A stretch of DNA of 64,000 nucleotides. It comes from Pieris napi (lineage: Eukaryota > Arthropoda > Insecta > Lepidoptera > Pieridae). The notes beneath the pieces were generated by a model, which was not told the DNA's origin, ran no database searches, and saw only the letters and a list, made by a program, of their open reading frames with translations. Both the position numbers and the translations under genes were made by a program. This document shows, piece by piece, positions 1 through 9,900 of the stretch. Numbering within the stretch: the first letter of the stretch is position 1; every line of letters starts with the position of its first letter. The DNA lies in NCBI RefSeq assembly GCF_905475465.1, contig NC_062259.1:4102501-4166500 (forward strand). The letters run 5' to 3'.

Positions 1-2209
1 TCTAGCTCTAGCTCTATGTTCGTTTGATGTAAATCGACCTTTAAGGTGGAGACTGACATCGAATTTTCGCTCGATGTGAATATTCGCATGACTATTTGTT
101 AGTTGTAAGCATGCTCACAACACCTGTATATTCGAGATTCGATGCTCCATCCCTGAGCCCATCTTTGTAATGTAACATTCAAAGGGATTCGCCAAAAATA
201 CCATAATAACAATCAAAAGTGTTTTACTACGAGAGTAACGCGCCATAATCTTTAACTTGTCTGTTTGTTATGCAAAATATTGGTTACAGAAAATTTTGAT
301 AATTTTTCACAATAAAAATCAGCCCAGGAGAAGGAAAGGACACTTCAATTAGGTAAATCCAACTTTTACAAGGAGATCAATCGAAAACTCCGCCATATAC
401 TTAGAAAACTATGTTCTCTCGTAAATAGAAAACTACGTGTTCAGTGATTTCGTTCCCTCAATGCTTAACGTCAAAAGTCTTCGAACACTGCGCTCTACCA
501 GTGATGACTTACGGCTCTGAGCTCTTGGTCTTCTACTTCAAGCTATGAAGGGGGCTATGCTCTGTGTTTCTCTATGCGATTGAATTAGAAATAAAGAGAT
601 TTGTAGAAGAAATAAAGTTACATAGCCAAAGCTTAAATGGCAATGGGCACAACGGATCGCTTATGGGACAAAAAAGTCCTGGAATGGAAGCCAACGACCA
701 GCTTAGGGGAGAGGCCTAGCAGAGGACGTCAATAAGCTGAAACGAACAAACAAGGTTATGTTCAAAAAGATAATGGCACGTGAATGCCTTTCTCAGAATA
801 AGGCACTTACAATTTGCCGGCTTTATTCTAGAGATTTGAATCAAATTCCAATAGTAATATAAATCTCAGAATATTTGTATTATAAAATCAGATGTGCACA
901 AAAGAACAATCTTTGTTTTTAAAAAAAAAAAATTTTTTTGTGATAAATGGAAAGATCATATATAAGTTTTATAACAAAACTATTTTTTTTCGCAATAATT
1001 CAAAAGTTATTTCAAAGAAAAAATATTTTTTTAATCCAGTGCCGGAAACACGCCGAACAAACCCGAGCGCGTGTGACGTCATGTTAGTTTTCACTCATTG
1101 CAGTTTATAGAAAAATAATAAATACAGTGTGAAATAGATCAATATTTAATTTTGTTGTCATTGTTAAATATTTAAATTTATATTAAAAATGTCGAACCTC
1201 AAAAGTTATCGTTCTTGTTTTTTACCATTATGTACGAATACTACAAAAACAACTCCTGACAAAATGTTTTAAATGTTCCCCAAGATGACAAACGTCTAAA
1301 TAAATGGTACAAATAATATTTTTACGACTTAGTTGAACATAACCTATAGCTTTGTTGCCGTAACTCTCCCTCGATGAATTTATGAAATAAATAATTATAT
1401 TTAATATAATGGAGAATAAATACATAAATATTTTCATTTATTTTATTATTTTTTAACAGACTTACCTTGATACCTTGGCAACTCGAACTTCAGCAGAATT
1501 AAACCGAACGTCATTTAAAAAAAAATCGGTGATCATAAATATATCAACTTCAGGAATATTATCAGACTTTGCCTTAATAAATCCTTTATCATACATAGCT
1601 AATCGGAACCAACTAACAAACCGGTATTTACCAATAAATTTTCAATACTGTACTGTACGCTGTACTGTTATTAAATAGCTTTAATATTATGATGTCACAA
1701 CTATGGTGATCATTCATAGCGCGTTTATAGTCACGTGATTTTTATTTAAATTTCATCAATTTCTAATTGTTTATAATTAATTGAATTTTTTTAAGTTCAA
1801 TATTACAATAAAGTTTTATAATATATAAAAAAAAAACATTTTTTTTTCAAAAACCCAATTGTTCAAAGTGTACTTAATCAGTGATAATCGTACCGGCGTT
1901 TTTGTCTCTCATGCCTTATTTTGGGCTAACGAATATTTGAAATAATTTTATCGTAGATTTCTATACTCTACATAAAAACATGTTTTATTTTCATTCAACA
2001 TATGTGTAATGGAAGTCTTGGGACAGACACGCCTGCGTTTATTAATATTTTTTAAGGCAAGTGATCAGCGATCTGTGCCGCATTTCCCAGTAATAATGGC
2101 AGAATAAGTTAGCAATTATTAGCCATGTTCATCACAAAGATAAGAGCTATAACATATTGTCATAAGTCAATAATGCCGTGGCCGAATCGATCTGAAAAGC
2201 ATTACTTAC
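1..2209. other. left flank/intron of the giant Ig gene, no exon seen
   Basis: The Ig domain begun in the exon at 2210-2376 must be completed further left. I find no minus-strand segment here with the expected cysteine-containing second half of an Ig domain, so that exon probably lies outside the window. Apart from the RTE-like fragment at 460-750 this stretch is AT-rich. Short open frames near 892-1110 and 1475-1678 look like chance. Confidence 0.5.
460..750 (+). mobile_element. degenerate RTE-like LINE fragment (reverse transcriptase C-terminus)
   Basis: Reading the plus strand with frame changes gives pieces that match the conserved end of RTE-type reverse transcriptases. One resembles 'VFEHCALPVMTYGSE' near 485-520, and another resembles 'KVLEW..' followed by the usual arginine-rich tail near 670-720. 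Stops and frame changes interrupt it, so it is a dead 5'-truncated copy. The family call rests on recognising this motif pair. Confidence 0.6.
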
Positions 2210-2376
2210 TGTCAAAAGTGATTTCTTGACCATCCTTAAACCAAGTCACGTTCGGTGTTGGACTCCCTATAACTTGGAATGTCAGTCTTACAGGATACGT
2301 GGCTTGAACACGGCGATCTCTTAGCCGCATAGTGAATTGAGGCGGATATTCACCTGTTGCATCTGCAGACCTTTCT
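2210..2376 (-). CDS. giant titin-family protein, exon 18 (half Ig domain; last exon in window)
   Basis: The exon encodes a linker and the first half of an I-set Ig domain. Readable landmarks are 'EYPPQFTMRLRDRRV', then 'TYPVRLTFQV' and 'TPNVTWFKDGQEI', which give the Ig tryptophan. The usual first-sheet cysteine is replaced: the motif reads 'RLTFQV' where 'RLTCQV' is expected. The acceptor is tttcag before AGAAAGG and the donor is GTAAGT. The exon enters in phase 2 and leaves in phase 1, so the gene continues beyond the window. In MLCK-type members of this family the kinase would lie further 3', but none is visible here. Confidence 0.8.
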
Positions 2377-3616
2377 CTGAAATTTTATTTTTAATTAATA
2401 GTCTTTTCTTATAAATAGCATCGAGATATAAAATACATAGATAATGAAGTATCACAAAAATAAAATATGTTTATTTTGGAACATAAGATTCAGTTATCAC
2501 TTATTCCACGTCATTAAATTTGAATCGGTAGACATCCCTACTCATCGGCAAAGAAGAAAGTTTTAGGCCGAGAGAAAAAGCCGGCGTAAAAAAATCTCGG
2601 TACTATTTTAAAATAGCAAATCATAAAACAAATCTTATTTTAAAACAAATATCACAAATTTTTTCGAAGTAGCCTGTCTGGCACTAGTCCTAGGCTCTTT
2701 TATCAACTAGATAATCGTTAACTTTATAGTAAGACTTTTTACACAGCTTTTCTTTAATACATTTCTTCAACTTTATTAAAAGGCAGATATTAAAGAGCCT
2801 CTGGGATTTTATTAACGAAGAGTATACCCTTTTCCCAAAAAAGAATTACTAACTTTAGATAGTCTAGTACGGGGAAATTGCAGCCTGCGTTTGTTCCGAG
2901 TATTAACATTGTGCGTATGTTCTTTTCTAGTAAACTTATCACTATTTTTGTATACATACAAATAATTTTCACAAATATATTGCGAGGGATATAAGAGATA
3001 AATTCAAGGAAATTATATTAATTTCCTTGAATTTATCTCTCAGAGATTCCCTACATTTTAAATTATAGAAAGCACGAATAGCCTTCTTCTGAATGATGAA
3101 AATATTTTCAACAACAGCAGCAGGACCCCATTATAATAAGCCATAAGTCGTTAAGCTGTGAAAGTAGGTAACTAATATAAACAAGTCTAGCTGTATCGAC
3201 ATCAGTTAGTGAGCGAATCATTGCAATTACCATTGCCATATTACGTATTGCAAATACCATTATTACACGGTTTTACTTTTATTCAATAATTGTACTGCCG
3301 ATTTATATAATTATGAAATACAAGAGATTAATTTAAAACGAAAACACAACTTTATAATTTATATATATACAGCCAAATAATCTTCGGGCAAACATATTAT
3401 GTTACCAATGTTTAAAAAAGGAATTTTAATATAAGATAATTGCACGCATAGGTGACAAACAATAAAAAATATTTTAATTGATTATTTTTAGTGAGATGAC
3501 AATCACATTAACTAACCCCTCTGTTGATATACATATTTTGTTATTATTTTCATATGAGCCTTTCGTACCCTCGCAAAATCATCATAGTGCGTTCAATTTA
3601 TTCTAAATTGCTTTAC
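2377..3616. other. intron between exons 17 and 18
   Basis: AT-rich intronic DNA between the 39-nt microexon and exon 18. Besides the 20-bp hairpin near 3000 I see no coding or RNA feature. Confidence 0.6.
2994..3040. repeat. perfect 20-bp inverted repeat (hairpin)
   Basis: Two exactly complementary 20-bp arms (2994-3013 and 3021-3040) flank a 7-base loop, in an intron of the giant Ig gene. There is no independent sign that it is transcribed as a small RNA. Confidence 0.85.
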
Positions 3617-3655
3617 CTCAATACAGCTCGTATCTCGTAACGCACAACTGGACCT
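3617..3655 (-). CDS. giant titin-family protein, exon 17 (39-nt microexon)
   Basis: This very small exon encodes 'GPVVRYEIRAVL' with split arginine codons at both ends. It lies between a tttag acceptor and a GTAAAG donor. Its incoming and outgoing phases (2 and 2) fit exons 16 and 18 exactly, and the joined reading frame stays open. It sits in the linker between two Ig domains, so skipping it would keep the frame. It is supported by splice signals and phase only, as it is too short for homology. Confidence 0.7.
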
Positions 3656-3775
3656 CTAAATTAAACAATTATCGGTTAGAGCTAAAATACCTTTTTGCAT
3701 AAAAACGTTAATTAAAAAGCTAACGCAAGGGGACTATGCTATATTTATACTTAGTGTTAGCTATGTTATAGTTAC

Positions 3776-4406
3776 CTCTTCAGTTTCGCGTCAGCCTCCC
3801 ATATTTGTCTATCAGTGATCACAGTCATTCTTGCGTAAGTTGATGCCCGTCCATGAGCGTTTGTCGCTTCACAGCTGTACCGACCCTCGTCTTCTATTTC
3901 CACATTTTTTATCGTTAAAGAACACACGTTTCCCTTCTGACTACTTCTGACTTTGCCTGACTCATCTATTTCTCTACCATTCTTCATCCATGCAATAACT
4001 GGGGTCGGCTTGCCTTTGAAGCTGCAACTTAAATTCGCCGTTTCACCAACGAGGACTTTTAATAGACCGGGTAGAATGTCAATGAACTCCGGTCTGTCGC
4101 CGGCGATGCCAACTGCGATAGGAGTCGATGTTTGTACCGGTTCTCCCCACCCATATCTATTTCTTGGTGTTACCCTGAAGTGGTACTCTTCTCCTTGTTT
4201 TAAGTTAAATGCATCAAAGGTATTTCGAGGTGTTATTCCCATTTCTATCCAGCGTGCACCACCCTCTTTTCCAAGTAGCCAGGAGTCTACTCGGTACGCA
4301 AGGACTGGAGCTGCTTCTTGAGGGTCTGACTTTGGCCAGCCAAGGGCGACCCAGTTGTTTCCACCATCCACTGCACTTGGCTCGCCCGGTATACGTCCGG
4401 GCACGG
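3776..4406 (-). CDS. giant titin-family protein, exon 16 (Fn3 domain plus Ig domain)
   Basis: The exon carries the only fibronectin type III domain in the window, followed by a complete I-set Ig domain. Fn3 landmarks are the proline-rich start 'GRIPGEPSAV', the core 'WVALGWPKS', 'APVLAYRVDSW' and the end 'EYHFRVTPRNRYGWGEP'. Ig landmarks are 'RPEFIDILPG', 'ANLSCSFKG', 'VIAWMKNG' and 'DEGRYSCEATNAHG', with both cysteines and the tryptophan present. The exon then ends in a basic linker. The Fn3-Ig order is the usual layout in MLCK-type, twitchin-like and obscurin-like insect muscle proteins. The acceptor is tttgtag and the donor GTAACT; phases are 1 in and 2 out. Confidence 0.9.
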
Positions 4407-4768
4407 CTACAAAATAAATTATTTACATATGACCTTAACACTTGGCGTTTCTCCAAGATCGAATATATGCTAACAATAAAATAATATTTTTATAATAGCT
4501 TTTAATATCATTTGTGACATTTACGGTGTCCAGTAATTATTAAAAAGTAGCACACTAGTTCAGTTTGGTTCGTGGGATATTGATTTATCAATAATTGTTG
4601 TAGAACAATGTGTTTTGTATCAGGTTAGGATTTATAAATCTTCCACGTAAATATCTTATTATATTTAACCTAGCATTAATTTTGATTTACGCAACGATTG
4701 GATAAGATGATAAGATTTGTAATTTATATTGGTTAACATAGTTATGCACTTGAGTAAATACTCATTTA

Positions 4769-4800
4769 TTATAAACTAAGGGAAATCCCTTAGTTTATAA
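4769..4800. repeat. perfect 15-bp inverted repeat (hairpin)
   Basis: Exactly complementary 15-bp arms with a 2-base loop, in the intron between exons 15 and 16. Confidence 0.8.
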
Positions 4801-5004
4801 ATTTCTAATAAGATTTTCTTAATTTTTTTTCCATACTGGGAACTTTTGGAAAATATAGCTTTTAACTCATAAGTCAGCCCTTGTCTTAATATCCTAAATT
4901 ACATGGTTTTATTTTTTCTCTTAATGATATGATAATAAATAAAATATGTAGATATGAATAGAACTAATTACAATTCCGTTAATAATATCAGAAATAAAAC
5001 ATAC

Positions 5005-5095
5005 ATTTATATTTTCTTTCTGTGGCAATGATCGGGTCTTCCGCAGGATACGTCCAGTCAGATATGAGATTATCTGATGACGCACGTTGTCGTAC
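5005..5095 (-). CDS. giant titin-family protein, exon 15 (linker)
   Basis: A 91-nt exon encodes a hydrophilic linker that begins 'VRQRASSDNLISDWTYPAED' and has no recognisable fold. It joins the last Ig of the upstream group to the Fn3 domain. The acceptor is tttatag and the donor GTATGT. The exon enters in phase 0, which requires the slightly unusual GTTCGT donor at exon 14, and leaves in phase 1 into exon 16. In the other frame it meets a stop, which supports this splice choice. Confidence 0.65.
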
Positions 5096-5606
5096 CTATA
5101 AACATTTTTTTAATATTAATAATCTAACTAGCGACTAGCTTGTTAAACAGCTAGTTATGCTAATTTTTAACCAGCATCATGGTTTTATATTAATTTAAAA
5201 ATACCATTTTTGTGGTACCTATATGTTGCTGGTTTCTTTTGGAATCATGGATTAGCTATCAGAGCTATCAGCTATCACAATATATTTCAAGCCGAAGCAC
5301 TATTAACAAGTTAGTAGATAAAATGATGGAATACCAAGATATTCTTTTTACCGATATCGGATTTCAATCCGTCATAGTTAAATATTACTTCAAGCTAACT
5401 TTATTTGTGAAAACCCGTTCGTTTCAGATTTTTAGATCCCCGAACGGAGAAAAACAGACTGATTTATTTTTATCAGGTCATTATTCCTTTTTGGTTACTA
5501 TTCGTTAATTATTAATTTGTCGTATTGATGTACAGATGAGACACTAAGCCAAGGAGACGGAAATAAATAAGTTGATGATTTTAGATAATAGACAATAGGT
5601 ACGAAC

Positions 5607-5779
5607 CGCAACAGTTACAAAAGCTCTATCACAGCCGTAGACATTTCTTGCCAGGATACAGTAGGTACCTGCGTCTGATATTACAGATCTTTTCATTGTG
5701 AATTTCACGTAATCATCTGATGTCATCTTGCAAACACGCTGGCTGTTAGTTATATCGCGGATTCCTTTCAGGAAAAAAA
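5607..5779 (-). CDS. giant titin-family protein, exon 14 (second half of an Ig domain)
   Basis: The exon encodes the second half of an Ig domain begun in exon 13. The landmark is 'SDAGTYCILARNVYGCDRA', with the second-sheet cysteine and the D-x-G-x-Y-x-C signature. The join to exon 13 makes 'EPRPKVFFLKG', where the usual core tryptophan position is taken by phenylalanine. The acceptor is cttgcag. The donor is best placed at GCG|GTTCGT: the nearby GTACCT would leave a phase that hits a stop in exon 15. Confidence 0.75.
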
Positions 5780-6005
5780 CTGCAAGAAAAATATACATTT
5801 CACGCCAGAAACAAAACAATAAATTCTTACATAACGCACGAAGGCTAGATCTTTTTACGAATTTTATTTAAAAAAAACATTCAAAAATGCATTTTTAAAA
5901 ATATTATAAATCAGAATATATATTTCTTAAGCATTTCTTTGTTTTCTCTTTCAAAGGAGTATTCTAATTTCTTTCGTAATTTTCTAAGATTACGAAAATC
6001 TTTAC

Positions 6006-6521
6006 CTTTTGGTCTTGGTTCCCCTTGAACTCTAAACGATATGTTTATGTCTTCCCCTACAGATATCAGAACATCCTTCGTGGGTCGACTTACAATTACT
6101 GCTGGTCTACCATCAACCTCGTTCGGTTGAACCACACTTATCTCAGCATTCATGTCCACATTTCCGTGCATACTCCACGCTCTGCATGTGTATAATCCGG
6201 AATGCCTTTCCGACACATCATTCAAAGCCAGGGTATATATACCATGATCTACGAATGTCTGCGCATTCTTGTCTAATTCTGTCACAGGAGACCCTTCCCG
6301 TAACCACTCTACTCTTGTCGGTGCCCCACCGATTTCCACTTGTAACCCTATAGTACCACCCTTTATTACTTTGTAGTCACTTAAAACATTAGTGAAATGT
6401 GGTCGCCGAGTGTCGTGGCTAAGACGTAATCTTTCTACGCTCGAGATATGTGAATCAAGTCGAGTAGATTCTGAAAATTTAGAATAATTAAAACAGCCAT
6501 ATTCGCCGTCTTTTTGTTCTT
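6006..6521 (-). CDS. giant titin-family protein, exon 13 (one Ig domain plus half of the next)
   Basis: After an acidic start ('EEQKDGEYGCF'), the exon encodes an Ig domain with 'PHFTNVLSDYKV', 'RVEWLREG' and 'SGLYTCRAWSMHG'. Its first-sheet cysteine is replaced, reading 'IGLQVEIGG'. It then begins a further Ig with 'VLISVGEDINISFRVQG', again lacking the first cysteine. The donor is GTAAAG. The acceptor is uncertain: only catag before AAGAACAA keeps the phase with exon 12, and its pyrimidine tract is weak. The open frame extends a little upstream to a methionine at 6537, which would not splice in frame. Confidence 0.75.
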
Positions 6522-6620
6522 CTATGTATCGTGGCATGCTAGGTATATCGGTCCATCCAATATTTAATAATTAAAGGAAAAGGAAAAATGTTATTGCTTA
6601 GAATGAAAAGAAATTACTAC

Positions 6621-6872
6621 CTGCAAAACTGACTACATGTGTAATTTGATCTGACCAAACCGCACTTTCGGCTTTGCAAGTATAGGTTCCACTATCCTCT
6701 GTGCTTGGTGAATTTATAGTGAGCCTGCAGAGACCATCAGCTAAATAAGAGGCTTCATAGCGGTCGTCAGTAGCGATAGGCTTATTGTCCTTAAACCAAG
6801 AAATTATGGGTAAGGGCTGCCCTCGTATTCGGCATTCCAAGATAAGTTCATTTTCAGCTCTGTGATAAACAT
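6621..6872 (-). CDS. giant titin-family protein, exon 12 (Ig domain)
   Basis: The exon encodes nearly all of an I-set Ig domain whose first strand is at the end of the preceding giant exon. Landmarks are 'ELILECRIRGQPLP', 'ISWFKDNKPI' and 'STEDSGTYTCKAESAV', so both cysteines and the tryptophan are present. The acceptor is tttcag after a pyrimidine-rich stretch, the donor GCAG|GTAGTA, and both boundaries are phase 1. Confidence 0.88.
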
Positions 6873-6950
6873 CTGAAATAAAACAGAGATATATTAAGAA
6901 AAGCTTGTTAGTAGTCGAAAACAAAAATTACCTTAAGATTATAACCATAC

Positions 6951-9900
6951 CTCGTATTGACCTCGTAAAGGTTGGCGGTATTGGTGAAGCTTCAAAGCTG
7001 GGATAAACTTTTAATTTTGCCGAAGTTGTTATAGAACCGTGCTCATTGTCTACAGTACAACTGTAATCACCAGAGTCGCTTGGTAATGCGTTTAATAATT
7101 CCATTGTTATTAAGCCGTCAATAAATTTGATTTTGTATTTATGTTTGTCTTCCAACAATACACCGTTTTTATACCATTTAAGTACAGGTTCTGTTGAAGA
7201 TAAAACACTGCAAGTAAGTTTTACTCTAGAACCTTCTACTGCAGTCCTGTTTGTTAAATGAGTAGTAAAAACTGGTTTTCTTTTGAGATCGCGTATAGAA
7301 CTCGCTCTCTTTTCAGAATAAATACTTCTAGATTCACTAGTAGCCTTAGTGCTTAGTTGTGTTTCCAATTGTTTTTCTCCTGTATACATTGATTTACTTT
7401 GGTGATCCCGGATAAGGCTCTGTGCCTTGTAAAATACGTTTGATGTAGACGTATAAGTATTTAATTCTGGTGTTAAGAAATTTTCTGCCTCAAACGGTTT
7501 TGAAATGTATGTAGGTGGCCGCAAGAATCCCATACTTGCATCTACAAAGTTTGGATCAATAAATTGAGGTTTTTCCTTTACTGTATATGGTGTCGTTTTT
7601 ACATCTTTTGACATAGTCGTTTGATTCTCAGTATTTATATCAATACTTTGTGGTTGATTCATTTCAGTTTTTACATTTTTGTTGTCTAGTATTTCCACGT
7701 TCAAAGTTGATAGAGATCTTGATACCGCCACCCCATATAGGGTATCTGAATCATCTTGTTTTTTTTGGCGAGCATCATCATCAATAATTATTTTAGCTCG
7801 TTCATACACTTCTATGTCGTTACTCTTGTCTTTTTCAATATTATCTTCTTTAGTTGTAAGTTTTTGTGACAATCCATTAGTTTTTAATTTAGATTGCGTT
7901 CTTTTTTTCTTTTTGACCGTACCAATTTCGTCTCGTGTATCACTTTGAGTATTTGCTCTTAGTGAAGATGGTTCAATTGTTTCTCGTGCTTGTGAAAATT
8001 GGTAAATGGATTCTTCTTTATTGACATTACTTTCTATTTCTCTATCTAAGTTGCATTCTTTTGTATCGGATGATGCCGCCAAGGTTTCTTGGCTATTCTT
8101 CTCTATAGTCGTACCAGATTTAGCAGATAAGCTTGTATTTTTAGTTGCTGTAGTGTTGGCATCTGTTAGTTCATTATAGGTAGCGTGCTGAGCAGTATCT
8201 TCATCATGTTTTCTAGAGCCTTTGTTCTGTTGATTTTGTTCTGGTACTAAACTTGATACTTTTTCTTTCAATTCTGGTGTTTCAAAAATAATTTCTTTCA
8301 CGTAGGATTCTTGAATACTTGGACAGATATTAATTTCTTCAGGACTTAGCAGGTTGTGTTTATCATTTTGTGATATTATATTAATTTCCAAAATACTTTC
8401 TTGCTTATCTCTAGAAATTAAAGTTGAGTTGTCAACTTCTATATCTATTGATTGTACATGTTCATTCGATGTATTCTGATCTTGTATAACAAGTAAATCA
8501 TTTTGTATGTCAGTTATATTTTGCTCACTTGCAGTAGATTGTAAAATTTCTAATTCAACATTACTCGTAATTTCACCTTTATCGTAATTTAGATTAAAAT
8601 TTTCCACTGTCATAAGTTGCTGCTGTTGAAGATTTAACTTAAATGGCCGCGTTTTTATATCTTTTTGTTGTTCATTTGTATTACCTTCATTAAGAGTTTC
8701 GTTTGTTGGAATTTTCCGTCTTCCTTCTTCAATAACTGAATTCTCATCAAAGTCAAGGTGAGAGAAAGCATTGGAGTTATCTTCAATTTCATTTTGATTA
8801 TCATCTTTGTATAGTTGAGGTTGTAATATATCCTTATCTTGTAAAGATTGGTTATCTAAGATTTTAGTGTTTTCTTCAGTAGTTACATCCAAATTGAGAA
8901 CTTTTTCAATTCCAATATTAGATATTCCTAATTCCTGTCTAGATATTTCAGCTGAAGATCTAGTTATGTCAGTGTCGTTTTGATTCTCCTTACATTCCAT
9001 TTCTGACTTCACGTTTTCTACGACTTCGAGTTTTTCATCAAGTACATCTGGCAGACTTGAATCTTCATCTGTAACGCTTTTTATTTCACTATCCATTTTT
9101 TTTGTTGTACTGGTTTTTATTAAACTCTCCTGTATTTGAGTATCTAAGGTATTCATTTCTTTGTTTTCACTTCTTTTTAAAATTAATGACTTTTCTTGTA
9201 TATTTTTACAATTTTCATCAAAGGTTTCTTTTAAAGCTTCATGTTGTTTGTTAGTTTGATTATCTTCATCTTTCTTTAAATCTTCGTTTCTTTCTAAAGA
9301 TACATTAAACATATGCGAAGATGTTATTTCCTGTTTATTTTCATCTAGGCATTTTAATTTAATATTTTGACTTCTAGAGTCTCTTTTAGTATCTTCTTCA
9401 GATATATCATTTCCAAGCTTATTATTTATGCAAAAATCTTTTTTTGATAGATCTTTTAATGATGATGTCTGTTCATCGTCTCCTAGGTTATCATCTGATT
9501 CCTTTGCTTTTTTATCACTAAGGTCTTGGGCTAACCTGTCAATTTCTGTCTGAGATCTAATATTTAGGTGTAACATTATATTTTCTTCCTCACAGCTTAA
9601 TATATTTTTAATTTGCTGATCAATTTGAGAATTCTTAGCCACATTTTGTTTTTTATCGATGTCTATCGTTGATTCAAATGTAGGTGTTTTACTTTTTAGT
9701 TCAATTGTCATTGCATCTAGAAGTATTTTTGAAGTATGGTCATGTGGCGCTTGTAACATTTGAAGATCGTCTTTATTTCCAAATTCTTGGATATTGCCAT
9801 TTTGTATGCTTAATAATATTACTTTATTAATGGCTTCTTCAATCAACTGTTCAATTATCGGTTGAACACCATCTTTCATTAATTGCTTTTCTATATTATT

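Noticed and set aside
892..1110. Plus-strand open frame of 72 codons
   Set aside because: Lysine/phenylalanine-rich translation of poly(A/T) DNA, with no motif or splice context.
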